A stretch of 64,000 nt of DNA. Origin: Tolypocladium sp. Sup5 PDA-1 (Eukaryota; Ascomycota; Sordariomycetes; Hypocreales; Ophiocordycipitaceae). Where the stretch lies: positions 277,028 through 341,027 of the forward strand of contig JPHH03000034.1 in NCBI GenBank assembly GCA_000750105.3. Reading direction: 5' to 3'. Positions 10,977-23,114 of the stretch are shown here, piece by piece (the stretch's first letter is position 1; every line of letters begins with the position of its first letter). Position numbers and translations under genes: made by a program. Below the pieces are notes generated by a model. The model worked only from the letters and a program-made list of their open reading frames with translations. It was not told where the DNA came from and searched no databases.

Positions 10977-13546
10977 ATAGCGCTGGGTAGTAGACAGGGC
11001 CGGGGCATTTTGTGACGCCAGGGGTTTTGTCACGCGTCGCATTCAACATGCACAGCGTAAAGTTCGCCTGTCACGACAGATAACAACGCGTTTCCGGGGC
11101 ATTAACCACCCTTGTGATAAAATATTGCGGGGATGAGACGACTTCCGATTCCATCTGAACGAGAATAAATGGAAACCCCTCTGCCTTTAACTACTGGCTT
11201 CCGTGTGGTTCGTCCCCACAGCTTCATACATGTCATATGTGCAAGAAGTTCCTTGCAACCCTACTGAGCTTTTGTAGTGAACGTGCTGTGAGCGTGCTGC
11301 TACACTGCACAGCAAGCACTCTCAAGGCTGGAGCAATAGGTTCGTGTCTGGCGCATGTCTACGTATCCTATAGTTATTTGAATTCTCACCGCGGCTGCAC
11401 CCCGTCCTGAGTAATAATAACCTTGATCCCCATCCCTCGCCCCTTCTAGCACCCTTCGGAAGAGCGCCCGACGGGGAACGAGACAGCTGTCAGCAAGAGC
11501 AAGTCGAAATCCGTTGCGCTGTTCAGAATAACTAACATCGAGCCAAGATTGACAGCAAGATTGAATATGGTACTCTGGCGGCCGAGCGCGCTGAACCTGC
11601 CAAGGATAGTGACATGTCGGGGGAGCTGACTGCGGTGCACGAGGAGCTTTGCATGTTGCAAAGGCTTGCGGCGACAAACTCATCGTGTTGCATTTAGACA
11701 TCGAAGCCAAGGGCAAGAGTAGGGTGGAATGGAAAGACGTAAGCGAAAAGGGGACAAAGACGTTCTTTGTCCGGGGGCGTGGCGAAGGCTCTGGCGTTGA
11801 GACCGGGCAGGGCATCGACAACAAGGATGAGGACGAAGGCGGCCACAGCAACCCAAGTGGCAGCACTCAGCTCGCACGAGGACTGTGGCCGGCCCCGGCC
11901 GGCATATCGGATTTCAGTTCTCGGGGTGGGCGTTTGGGAACGACGTGGTTTCCTGCTTCAGTCTTGAGAGTAATGCAGACCAGCGGTCCTCTCCCAGCGG
12001 GAGAAGATTGCTAGCACCGGTGCTTGGGGAAATGGATGACACCGAGCACTCTCCAGCACAACCCCTTCAATCGTTCAGTTGTACGGACTACATTTAAACA
12101 CCGTTATTGGTAGGAAAACGGCGATCGACGTGCTTTTTCCTACTCAACGAGCCCCCCTGCCTAAGCCGGCATCGACCAAAGCGGCGATGGATTCAGGGAG
12201 CAAAAATACGAGTGGGGGCCTTGCAGGATCTGAGAGACACGCGTTGTGCCTCTCTAGGCAAATAGCATGACATATGAGTCCCCACTGGGCATTAACAACC
12301 CCAACTCACTTCACCTCTCGAGGCACGCTTCATCTTCCGCCCACCTGGAGGCACTTGTCACGAAGCCGTTTTACGGCCAGCGACCCTGAAAGCAGGCCCC
12401 GGGTTTTATCTATCTACTCGGTACCAGAAGCAACGTATATACCTCTTCATGGAATCGCAGCTTCTGGTACGAAATGCCCCCATGGCTTGTCCATTAGCAG
12501 GCCATTCAATGGAACAGTGAGCTCGGCAATGTCTGGCGCCACCGGAGGCCTCTAGCAGTCTTACTTTACCAACAAAATTAGAGCCCTCTGTGTTAAACCC
12601 GACAATGCGTCAGGCAACTTGGCAATCCGTATAGGAAACCGTGATTGAAAGCTTTGGGGACTCTCGCTCACTCGGTTGGAGGATCTCTCCGCAAGCCACA
12701 GCGGCAATTAGCGCCTCCAACGCCTGCATTACCTGCTCTTCGTCCAATCACCGCCTTACCCTTGCACGGATACCTTAGCGCACGGCAACTTGTTCCGTGT
12801 TTCGAGTGATCGATATTGAACTTGAATCTCGGCTTCTCGAGTCCCCAGGGGTTGAGACGCCCTCTCACCGTTGAACACCTTGCTCCTTGTTAGGCTAAAG
12901 ATGTGTTTGTTGTGGTGGTCTTGCAACAGTGCCAAAAACTGGTGCCCTTGGAACAGCCCAATCGTACGGCTTTTTACATGGAAGATATGCTCAGAGAATT
13001 CTATCCAGAGGCAAGGCACCCAGGTGAGTCCATGTACGACGTGCATTACATGCCTGCTCCACTTTCCATACGCAAGGGCAACTGTGCCGTGCCAGGAGGC
13101 TCAGCTCGCAGGCTCCGATGAGTTGAGGGTCGTCGACTTCAGTAGCGCTCCGTTCCCGTAGTTCAGACTGTGTCCGTGGCATCAGGTCTCGGTAGATGAT
13201 GGGATTCGGACTGTATCTATTTTCGTATGCAACTAACTATCATGCCAGACTCAGAAAGAGATGCGGAATACTTCCGCACGGATTTACAAGGCCATGCGTT
13301 CAGGCCTCAAGTAAGTTTGAAGGTGCGGACCAGGGTACTGAGCTGAATCGAGCTGAATCGAGCCCCTGTCTCCTCGACTACAGGCGCGGACACCGTGTAA
13401 GCTGGCCATCCTCTGTGAAAGCTCCTGGGGCTCCCCCTTCCCCCTTTTCCACTCCGTGCATCCTGCCTCGCCGCTGAATCCTTCGGCTGTACCATTCAAA
13501 AAGGCATCTCACGCACTTCTCCGGCTGAGTGTTTTAGGCAACGAAA
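10977..13546. other. intergenic region, no supported gene
   Basis: Open frames at 11300-11877 (-) and 12756-13161 (both strands) overlap each other and lack a clear start, family or splice pattern. One minus-strand frame near 11750-11880 encodes a hydrophobic segment but has no ATG. A short direct repeat (GCTGAATCGA twice) occurs near 13343. No RNA gene is recognised. Confidence 0.4.
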
Positions 13547-14220
13547 ATGAGGACCGTTACTTTCTTTGCCGTTTTTTTCGCCAATGCCCTTGGGGCCACT
13601 GCCTTGGAAGGCCTCTCTGGATACGTTGGCGACATCCCAAGCTGCGCCTACTCTGCCCTTGCCAAGGCCATGTCAGAGGCCGGCTGCAAGACGACCAGTG
13701 TCAACGCCGCCGACTTTGATTGTATTTGCAAACATCTGGGCAGCATTGCAATTACGGTATCACGCGAGGTGGAAATCCACTGCTCCGCAGGTCTGTTCGC
13801 TCGCTGTTTTGTCAAGCCCCGGTATTCGCGTTGTTCTTGTTTTTTGTCTTTTATTGTCGTCTTCGACATTGCTGTTTCAAAGCCACCGGTGGCACCCTGG
13901 AGCCCCGAACGATTGTTCATGGACGCTTGCTAACCGTACTGGTAGATTTTTCCCAGGCTGTGGGATCCCTCTGTGGGATATGGAACATTGAAGGCACGAC
14001 TGCGACCGATCTGCCCGCCGCAACGAGCATCCTGGTAGCTGAACTGGCTGGCCAAACCCCCGGCGCCTCGGCCACGAGATCCTCTGGCTCAGCACCTGCG
14101 GTAAGCCCGACCGGTGCCACCTCAAAGTCCACCAATATCGCTGCCGCGCCCACCCCGGGCCCCGGTGTTGTCGGGCTAGTTGGCGGCGCTGCTTTCGCAT
14201 TGGCGGGTCTAATGATGTAG
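13547..14220 (+). CDS. GPI-type CFEM-domain surface protein
   Basis: I splice two exons, 13547-13790 and 13946-14220. The 155-nt intron starts GTCTGT and ends GGTAG, with a TGCTAAC branch site. The result is 172 residues: a signal peptide (1-20), a CFEM domain (about 28-95), a Ser/Thr/Pro/Ala-rich stalk and a hydrophobic tail ending VGGAAFALAGLMM, as for GPI attachment. CFEM proteins sit at the fungal surface; some capture haem or act in adhesion. The D-x-C-x-C core is clear (C59, C61). Only six cysteines are present (33, 47, 59, 61, 79, 91) instead of eight. The frame joins exactly across the intron to give SADFSQAVGSLCGIW, which supports the splice. Confidence 0.8.
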
Positions 14221-15777
14221 CGTACACTGCAACGATGCAGTCTACGTGCTGATACAGCAGAGCAGCTCGCTCCTGGTGAAGGGAGGGAAGGGAACAGACG
14301 CACTGCAAATAGTCTGGGCTTTCGTCGCCAGAGCACGATCCCCCGTTGTGTAAACGGCATCAAAGCTTCAATTCATCATAAAATACGGCCATGTCTGTGA
14401 AAACGTAGCAAGCGATTCCTCGAGAGCATTATTAGAGAAAATGCACTGTGATGCTGTATATCAAGACCGACCGTCATAAACCTGCCTTGAAATATTAATT
14501 TCTAGAGTTCTGGAGCCAAGCAGGAACAACTTGTTGATTATGATGTCAACGAAGATTGGCGCCCGGGGGGGGGCTGTCTCTGTCTGGCAGATCCAAGCGG
14601 TGTTAGTCCAGCACGCGCCCCATTCGCCGGGTTGTTTCCAAGGGCGTCCCATATCCATGTCCACTGTTTCAGTCAGGAAAGAGAAAAGAGTTGCCGGAAC
14701 GTATCGCTGTCAACGAGACCAGATGCAAAACTCGAATCGGCGGTGAGCTAACAGTAGTTATCTTTCAAAGCAGCATCACCAATAAGCCAGCGGAACCAAG
14801 CAGGACACTATGGATCTTTCCAAACTCGAGCTTCAGAGTTGCTCGCGCGTGACGTTGTATGCCATACCCTATACGGAGTAATCGTCATGGATAAAACGCT
14901 TTAAACTTCTGGCGAATTTCAGAGTGAAGAATCGGCGCTATTGCAAAGGAAACAGAAACTTCTAGAGTAGTACCGAGTAAGACGCGATAGCAAAGGCAAT
15001 GGCGTGAGGTTAGTGATAGAGCCGATCCGACGGACCCACCTTGTCCGGGGGGCTCCGGGTCAGATTATCTACGGATCCCGGCTTGGCGTCTCCACTGCCA
15101 ACTACACACGCTTGAATACAAGAACCATTGTCTCGTTGCCCCGCCCCGGTGGTGGTCGCTGTCTGCGCTGGGAGAAATGTTCATTGTTGTTAAGAGTCCC
15201 TAAAGCAGCAATACCCGGCTTGTTAATTTTCCTACCGCGGTAGGCATCACCTCCAGGCAGAGACTCAAAACAGTAATGCGTAACCTTTCACTTTTGGGAA
15301 AACAGGGACTTTGTATTGCATAGCCAATATCACAGATGCATTGTCATATTGGGTGAGATACATCCGGCGGGACGAAGCCATTGACTGTGCCACATGTCTT
15401 TGTCACGCCTACATGGAATACGGCGGTGTTCTAAAAAAATAAACGGTCCGTCACGGAATACACCACGGGATGTAGAGGTCTATGTGTTGTGTTTGGTGTA
15501 GATGTAAATCAAGGCTTGCTCTTGTAATGCTCGAGTAATAGCCTGAGCCGTCGCCAGTGTGATCTTAATCTCCACTGTACTCATCATAACACTCTCCTGG
15601 TATCCTGGCATCCATGTAGTGTACATATACCCCATAAATCCAAATGCAATCCTCCTCCCCTGGCCTTCGCGGGCAGTGTCGTTTCCGGCGTATACGATGG
15701 GCAGGTGCCTCATCCAAGAATCGTCCATCCCAGCCACCGTTGGGCAAGGACAGCGAAAGGCAGTATCCCATGGACAA
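14221..15777. other. intergenic region, no supported gene
   Basis: There are only short frames without recognisable features. One copy of TACGGAGTA lies at 14872-14880. The part near 15480-15777 is the 3' flank of the class-V PLP enzyme and contains an open frame that is probably incidental. Confidence 0.5.
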
Positions 15778-17220
15778 CTAGCAACCATTTCGGTGTGGAA
15801 GTTCGTCTGGTGTCGTTATGCGGTCGTGATATGTGTGTACGAGAAACGCGACGAAATAATCTACATCCGCAGCAGTGGATGCAATGCCAAAAGACACCCT
15901 CACAGCACCCGCAGATTCAACGTTGATGATGCGAAGAAATTCGTAAAAGGAAGGCTGCTGGGTTTCAAGAAGTGGCGGTAGAGTAGCTGCATCGATGCCT
16001 AGGGCGTCTTCGCTGGCCCCTGGGTTGCAAAAGCAGCCCGTTCGGAGTGAAATCCTTGCCGCCGCCGATTCCATCGCCACAATCCGCTCGTCCACCACCT
16101 TCCCGGAGGCATCCAGGAGGTTGAAAGAGACGGTGCCGCCGCGAGACTCTAGGTTTGTTGGGCCATAAATTACCGCCATGGGAGTGCTGTCGCTGTGCTG
16201 AAGCATCGCCAGGCGGTCTATGAACCATCCAGTCAGGCATCGCACCCTCGTTCTAATCAGGTCCAGGCCGACGCCCGACAGCCAGTCCAATCCAAAGTGA
16301 ACGTCTGGGATTGACAAGAAATTGATGGTGCCATCTTCAAAGGCGCCCTCGTGCGGCATCATTGTGTGCCACGGTATCCCAACTGTGGCCGCTGTTACAG
16401 TTCCGCCGGAAAACCAGGGGCGGACGAGACGGGCCAACGCATCGCGGCGGGCGATCAAGCAACCCACCCCAGTCGGAAAGCCGAATAGTTTATACCAACT
16501 GACTGTCACAAACTCGGGCTTGACGGTCGATAAGTCGAGTGTACCCGTTGGTAAATAAGCCGCCGCATCCAGCAAGACATCGTATCCGCGCTTTTGAGCC
16601 AGACCCACCCAGCCTAGGGGATGTTGTACGCCGCTAAAGTTGCTCTGCGCCGGGTACGCAAACAGGCTTACGCGGCTGCCGGATGCCTTTGCGAATAAAC
16701 CACGTTTCGAGACTGGTAGCGCCTGTGCTATCGTCGCGGTGTCAACCCGCATATCCGGAGCCCTCGTTGGCACGTATTCGGTGCGGGAATTTGCGCGTCG
16801 GGCGAATTCACGTAATCCATTGACCGAGTTGTGATTATCGGATGTCAAGACCAGCCGGGAGCGTCTCCGAAACGGATATGCTTCTCCAACGAGCCGCGCC
16901 GCGCCGGTCGCGTTTGGTGTGAAGATGACGCTGTATTCCTCTGGCGACGCTTTCAGGTACGCCAGCACCCGTTTCCGTGCCAGTTCGACCAGGTCCGTGG
17001 CTGACTGGCTCGTCGGATTTATGGAGTGTGGGTTGCCGAACGTCGAGCCCTCCAGGCGGGCGGCTTGCGCTCGATATTGCGCGCGGGCTGCGAGCCCAGA
17101 GCCGGTATAGTCCATGTACACGTGGCCCTGCTCGTCGAGGTAATTATATTCGATGGCGCGAAGCTTGTCTAGTTTAGTTGTCATGCCATACTCTGGATAG
17201 GAATCCAGAATGTCGGTCAT
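15778..17220 (-). CDS. class-V PLP enzyme, Moco-sulfurase NifS-like
   Basis: This is an intronless 480-residue frame (a second Met at residue 13 could be used). It has the class-V aminotransferase/NifS fold. Visible motifs are YMDYTGSGL near residue 35, FTPNATGAARL near 100, a PLP-region DAAAYLPTGTLDLS near 218-231, the Schiff-base lysine in SWYKLFGFPTGVG (K244), and RTGCFCNPGA (C396, C398). The last motif is typical of the N-terminal domain of molybdenum-cofactor sulfurase, where the loop Cys carries the persulfide. The C-terminal MOSC domain of canonical Moco sulfurases is absent, and 480 residues is about the NifS-like part alone. It is transcribed divergently from the GMC-hydrolase fusion across 1.4 kb. 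The substrate is unknown: it could be a sulfur transferase, a Cys/Sec lyase or a pathway-specific PLP enzyme. Confidence 0.8.
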   Translation of the reverse strand: MTDILDSYPEYGMTTKLDKLRAIEYNYLDEQGHVYMDYTGSGLAARAQYRAQAARLEGSTFGNPHSINPTSQSATDLVELARKRVLAYLKASPEEYSVIFTPNATGAARLVGEAYPFRRRSRLVLTSDNHNSVNGLREFARRANSRTEYVPTRAPDMRVDTATIAQALPVSKRGLFAKASGSRVSLFAYPAQSNFSGVQHPLGWVGLAQKRGYDVLLDAAAYLPTGTLDLSTVKPEFVTVSWYKLFGFPTGVGCLIARRDALARLVRPWFSGGTVTAATVGIPWHTMMPHEGAFEDGTINFLSIPDVHFGLDWLSGVGLDLIRTRVRCLTGWFIDRLAMLQHSDSTPMAVIYGPTNLESRGGTVSFNLLDASGKVVDERIVAMESAAARISLRTGCFCNPGASEDALGIDAATLPPLLETQQPSFYEFLRIINVESAGAVRVSFGIASTAADVDYFVAFLVHTYHDRITTPDELPHRNGC

Positions 17221-18632
17221 TGTGCGGAATCTGCGGTCTGCCCGCTCGACAGTTGGTCGTAGTCGTAGTGACGTCGAAGGCTTGCCGCAATGCCCGCGAA
17301 GGAATTGAATTGCCTAATGCAACAGGCAGCAACTTGAAGTTGCCTGTAGCAAGGTTGAAGTCTCGGAGAATTTTAATCGCAAGTCGAATCTAACATGCAA
17401 GGTTTCCGTAGCCCAGGTCCAACGAGAGCCATCTCCCCAGACTTGACATGTATGACCCCTGATACGAAGGGAAACAGATCGAGGCTCGTTAGATCGGATT
17501 CGGCAGGCCCCCACAATCACCACCTAACAATCCCCTAACATGCATGCGTGACAAACGGGCTTTACACCTTACTGCTTGCGGTTGTCTAAAGACAGATCAC
17601 CATGCGCGGCCGGGGCGGCAACAGCTTCCGGAAACGGTCTACATCCTCGCGGCTTTAGCCCAGCCAGATGTGCGTGCACTCGTTATGGTGACCAAAAGAG
17701 TCATGGAAAAAAGTCTCCTCAGCCACTAGTAGAATGTAACAAAGCATCACGAGTTTGCGAGTGTGAATGTGACCTCCCTCTAAGCACTCAAGCCACATCT
17801 GTTCGTGCACAGCCGAGTCATCTGCGCCGTCTGCGCCGGGCATTGCCGTCGAGGATGACGAATATAGAGGTCTCTACGGGCTAAGGAAACGCCACTGTCT
17901 GTACTATAGGCCCTGCACAATGTAGTTGGAAGGCATCTGACCTGAGTTGTATTCAACCAGTATTGTCGTCCAGTATTGTCGTCGTGGGTTCCAAAAGCCT
18001 CAACGCGCTAGGATGACGCCGCCAGCCGCTCTCTGCTCCGTGCACTGCCGACAATCGACCGAAGGGTGTCCGCCGCTCCGAAGAGCCGTTGGTTCAATCG
18101 TCGAGACCGACTAGGCCTACTTCGGTCCTATTGTCATCTCATTCACAAAGCCTATGGCCCGGGCCCCAGACCACAACCAACATCAATACGTTGGCTCCCC
18201 TGTAAAGATGTGGAGGCAAGAAACGATGCGTTGTGACTCGTCAAAAAGAGAGAAGCACAGCAGGAACAGCTGCCAAAGATATCCCCCCCCCCCCCCACCT
18301 TTTCCAAAATTAAGGTTGGGTGTTGGATATGTCGTTTGATTTCAAGACGATGTGGTGCAGGTCTCGTATATGCCATCTCAAGCACCCTGACTCTCTCAAA
18401 GTCTAAGCTCCTTCTCGATTTTGTTCTAGCGATGTGGATATCAAGCATGAAACGCGTACATTAAATCAATGTTCCACAAGTAAAACGCTTGTAGAAACAA
18501 GACTTCTGTCGTTACAAGCAGGATCTCAACTATTCAGACTAAACGTCGGCCCAGACGCAGCCTACTCCAGCTTGAGGCCACGGACGTCATCTACACGCCA
18601 CAGACTGCTTGACGACAGTCCTACGCCCTACA
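17221..18632. promoter_or_regulatory. divergent intergenic region between PLP enzyme and GMC fusion
   Basis: These 1.4 kb separate two divergent start codons and must hold both promoters. They contain a C13 run near 18285 and a 13-bp direct repeat (CAGTATTGTCGTC type) near 17958-17985. I recognise no strong transcription-factor palindrome and no further gene. Confidence 0.4.
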
Positions 18633-21600
18633 ATGCGGTGCCAGCAGCAGTACAGCGACAACGCAATGGCGCCTGGAGACCCTCGGCCATGTTGCCGCCG
18701 CTGCCGTTGCAGCAAGCCAGGGAAGTATCAGAGCAAGTCATCGAGCAAGCATGACGACGACGATGGTAACGCGTTTTTGCCAATCAATGCTGGGGAAAAC
18801 AAACAGCAAGCACACCGAAGGCCTTTCCCACGCATTGCAAAGGCAGTTCATCTTATTCGTGCCTCCTACGACTGCATTGTCATCGGTTCCGGCTACGGCG
18901 GTGGGGTGGCCGCTGCGCGCATGGCTCGAGCAGGAGAGTCCGTATGCGTACTTGAGCGGGGCGAGGAGAGATGGCCTGGGGAATATCCCGTCAGCTCCCG
19001 GGATGTGGCCAGGCAGTTTCATTCATCCGGAAACTTTACGCCTGGCCTTGAGACCTTAGGTCCTGTCGACAATGGGAACCCGACGGGGATGTTCCATCTG
19101 GTGGTCGGCCAAGGCCAGAGCGCTGTCGTCTGCAACGGTGAGCGGAGTTTTAACCCCACGGACAATGCTCAGGTCACTTACTTGTCCGCGTCACAGGCCT
19201 GGGTGGTGGAAGCTTGATCAACGCCAATGTGTTTCTCGAAGCGGACCCGGAGTCTCTGGCAATGGAATTTTGGCCCCCAGAGATTCGAGAAAACCCATCA
19301 TGTTTGAAAAAGTGTAAGCCTTATTCAGCGGTTTAACCACCTGCTCGTTCCACCTTACCTGGGGCTCGACTTATACGAATACATGGCATATAGATTACCA
19401 AAAGGTCAGAGATGTGCTCGAGCCTGAGCCATACCCAGGCGATTGGCCGAAATTGAAAAAGATGCAAGTCTTTTCGCGCCAGGCCAAGATCCTGGGTATG
19501 GAGGACAGGTACTATCGAGTCCCACAGACAACTCGTTTCCGACCAGGGCCTAATCGCTGCGGCGTCAACATGTCACCCTCGACCTTGACCGGCCTAGACT
19601 CAACGGGTGTCAACGACGGGTCGAAAATGACGACGTTGGTGACGTACTTGGTGGACGCATGGAACCGGGGCGCCGACATGTTCTGTCAATGCGAGGTCCG
19701 GCACATTGAAAAGGTCACGGACTCCCGTGGCGGATATCTCGTCTACTTTGCCTGGCATGGGCACAAGCGCCGCCGCTTCAGAGACAATTTTCAAGGAGAT
19801 CTCATGTGGATTCACGCCAAGAAAGCCGTCTTCCTCGGTGCCGGTGCAATCGGGACGACGGAGATCTTGTTAAGAAGCAAGGCCATGGGCTTGGGCATGA
19901 GCGACTGCGTGGGCCAGGGCATGAGCGGGAACGGCGACATGATGGCTTTCGGGTACCTTGCCACGGAGTGTCCCAATCTACAAAGCCTGCCGGACTAACG
20001 ATATGTCAGATGCAATGTCGACAGCGAAGTCAACGCCGTCGGCAACCCTCGTCCGAGCCCACACAACCCCGTGGGACCAACCATCACTAGCATCATAGAC
20101 AATCGAGGACGGCACGGAAATCCGCTGGACGGCTTCGTGATAGAAGACGGCGCCATGCCGCACGCCATGTCAAGTTTGCTTCAAGCTATGCTTAAACTCA
20201 TGCCACCGGTTCATGCCCCGACGAAGAAGAGGACCCTGCTGGAGAGAGCCAAAGCGGCCGTCAGGGGATGTAAGAGGCTTATAGGTCTAGGCTCGGGGTA
20301 CGACGATCTGAGGAAGACCTGTGTGTTCCTAATAATGTCTCACGACGGTAAGGGACCTTGGCTGACTGCTTGAGTCGTTGAAGAATGAGGCTAAGCCGAG
20401 ACTGCAGGTAGCCAGGCAACCCTCCGCCTGAAAAACGACCAGCCACAGTTGCAGTTCCTGGGAGTCGGCCGGAGCGATCAAATCAAGCGGCTCAATGAAT
20501 TGCTCGCACGGGCTACCGAAGGCGTCGGAGGAACACTGGCAGGGAGCCCATTCAATGCAGCCTTGGGAGGGCAGCAGATCACGGTCCATCCTCTGGGGTA
20601 AGTCCACGCTCCCTCGATGGCACGTTTGCCGTTGCAACCATTGCCGGTTCTAATGAGTCGGCCACAGCGGAGCGAAAATGTCCCGAGACAACACAGGTTC
20701 GAATGGCGTGACGAACCACGTGGGCGAGGTCTTTACCGGCAATGACACTACAGAAACCCACCCTGGCCTCATTGTGACCGACGGCGCGGCTATTCCCTCT
20801 GCGATTGGGGTGAATCCGTTGGCAACAATTGCTGCCCTGGCCGAGAGGGCGGTTGCAGAGTACGCCAAGAGAAACAATCTGGTCATCAACGAGGAGGAGA
20901 ATGGCGTCCTTGATCTCTTTGGACACCCAGCACACGGCCGGGGGTCATTGGAAGATGGCGTAGTCGAAGCCGGAGCTGCGCGTACAGCCGCGGACGTGTT
21001 GTGTCGCGGCGACTTGAGCACAGCTACCGATGTCGACTTCACCGAGCTCTTGTCCGGCTTCGTCCATCGCGGCTCAAGCACGGGATGGGACGACAGGGAA
21101 GCCTACGAGTGTGCGTATCGCACTGGCAAGGGCCGAGGCGAAGCGGCGAGACTGTTCCTGAGCGTCGTGGCCTGCGAGGTGAGCTCTCCGGATGGCGCGA
21201 CCCGGTACAGCGGAGTTCTCACGGGCACGTTTGTCTGTCCGACAATCGAGGGCTCGCCGTTCATGGTGGTGGGCGGTGACTTTGGCCTGTTTATGCCAGA
21301 CGACAGTGCACCACAAGCGAGCAAGCTAACGTACGAGTTTGGCATGACGGGCACTAACGGGCGGCGCCTTAATTTCCATGGTTACAAGGTGGTCGACTCG
21401 TCCGTTGCGTTGAGCCCTCGCCGGCTATGGCAGTCGACGACCACTCTGTACGTGAGCATCACGGAGCCTGACCCTCCAGCCGGCGTTTGGAGATTGGCCC
21501 AGGAAAACGGCAGCGAGTCTACTCTCAACCCGCAGAGTCACCCGGACGACGTGATCAAAGAATGTGACGAGGCACAGCGCCACGCCCTGCGACACCGGTC

Positions 21601-22963
21601 GCTGGTCGCCGTGGGCGTCATGAATGTGAGGCTTAGAGATCTCTGGTCAGCGGTCTTGACGCTCACGCCAACTGGACGCCATCTTCTGGAAAAAGCCATC
21701 AATGTCGCCAAGTTTGTATCCTACTTTACGTGCAAATCGGCATCTTCCTTCTTCGTTCCACTAGCACCACTTCAGTACCCAGCGCGGGGACACCAGGGCG
21801 ACACAAACTGTACGCCGCCGACAGAGTCCTTTTCCATCGCGGCAAGCGACGGCGTGTGCACCGAGATGCACATGTGGGAGCCTGACCCGGGCGCCGTCGC
21901 GACCGACGCCCATGGCAGGCCCGTGGAGGTGGAGAATCTGTTCATGATTCCTGGTGCTGGGGTTGACCACCAGATATTTGCGCTGCCGACGATCCCGTTC
22001 AACACAATCAATTACTTTACGCGGGCCGGCTACCGCATCTTCGTAACAGTGCACCGCATCGGCAGGCTGCAGACGGCGCGAGGGCCTTGGACAACGTACG
22101 ATGCCAGGCTCGACATCAAGGCATGTCTCGAACACATCCGCAGGGAGTACGGCGAAGACAAGATCTACACCATTGCGCACTGCATGGGGTCCGTCGCCTT
22201 TGCTAGCGGTCTGCTGGACGGCACCATCCCGCCGGACTGGATACTGGGCATCACCTGCAGCCAGGTCTTTATGAACCCCGTCTGGAGCACGCTGAATTCC
22301 GTAAAGGCTAGCTCGCCGGCACCCCTGGGCCGGCTGTACACCCTCGTAGCCGGTCCGTTCCTCGGCACCAGCACTTCCGAGCACGACGGCCTGGCCGAAC
22401 GGATGTTGAACCAGATGCTGCGGTTCTACCCGGGGGACAGGCGCGAGATGTGCAGCAGCGCCGCTTGCCACCGTGCGTCGCTCCTCTTTGGGCGATGCTG
22501 GAACCATCGCAACTTGAACGAGGCGACGCACCGCTACATTGACCGCATCATCTATGGCGCCAGCATGACCCTCATAGATCTGCTGGTTCGCATGGGCCGC
22601 CACGGGCGTGTTAGCGGCAATGCCCCGACGTACGATGATCTCACGACGCCCGAGAACATACAACGCCTCCGTGGAATTCCATTTTTTCTTTTCAGCGGTC
22701 TGGGTAACGGAGTTCTCTCTCCAGTAGCCACCGAAAGGACGTACGAGGTCTTGTGCGACACCTTTGGGATATCAGCGGGCGCAGGCGCAGACATCCAGTA
22801 CCGCAGGCGGGTGGTGGCAGGCTATGGGCACCTGGATTGCTGGATGGGCCGGAACGCTTGGAAGGACATCTTTCCCTTTGTGCGTAAAGAGGTCGATCGT
22901 GTTATTAGAGGTGAGGAGTATACCTTTCGCCCGCCTCACGACAGATTTCGGTGTTTTGTGTAG
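18633..22963 (+). CDS. GMC (cholesterol-oxidase-like) flavoenzyme fused to alpha/beta hydrolase
   Basis: I splice six exons: 18633-19137, 19197-19313, 19394-19952, 20010-20347, 20408-20597 and 20668-22963. Each phase agrees, giving 1334 residues. A basic, Cys-containing leader of about 80 residues precedes the FAD motif GSGYGGG (85-91). Further GMC features are GQGLGGGSLINANV across the first intron, VHPLGGAKM (H567) and GVNPLATIAALAERAV near the GMC end, where cholesterol oxidases place the catalytic His and Asn. A linker follows, then an alpha/beta hydrolase (about 860-1320) with elbow IAHCMGSVA (C1075) and a late His in GYGHLDCW (H1291). Likely chemistry is oxidation of a hydroxyl on a sterol or terpenoid coupled to ester or thioester hydrolysis; the substrate is unknown. 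No clear secretion signal is seen. Confidence 0.85.
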
Positions 22964-23114
22964 GCTTATGCCTGGCTGGAGTTTAGAAGAGTTTAGAACA
23001 GACTACCTCATTGGTATTGTTGCTGCCACAGCGTCGCTATCTAGCAAGCTGTACTTTATTACTACTATAAAGCTCCTTTTGGGACTCTAAAAATTACCAT
23101 ATCCCGTTGCTGCC

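Noticed and set aside
11300..11877. Minus-strand frame with a hydrophobic stretch
   Set aside because: No ATG in the frame that carries the hydrophobic segment and no family match; left as unexplained intergenic.
12756..13161. Protein-like frames on both strands
   Set aside because: Both strands look equally coding and neither has a start or known motif, so no gene can be supported.
18284..18298. Poly-C run as a possible regulatory site
   Set aside because: Simple homopolymer; a similar one occurs at 42787 without a shared context.
21761..22663. 300-codon minus-strand frame inside the GMC-hydrolase fusion
   Set aside because: Shadow of the hydrolase exon; no motif, while the plus frame is clearly conserved.
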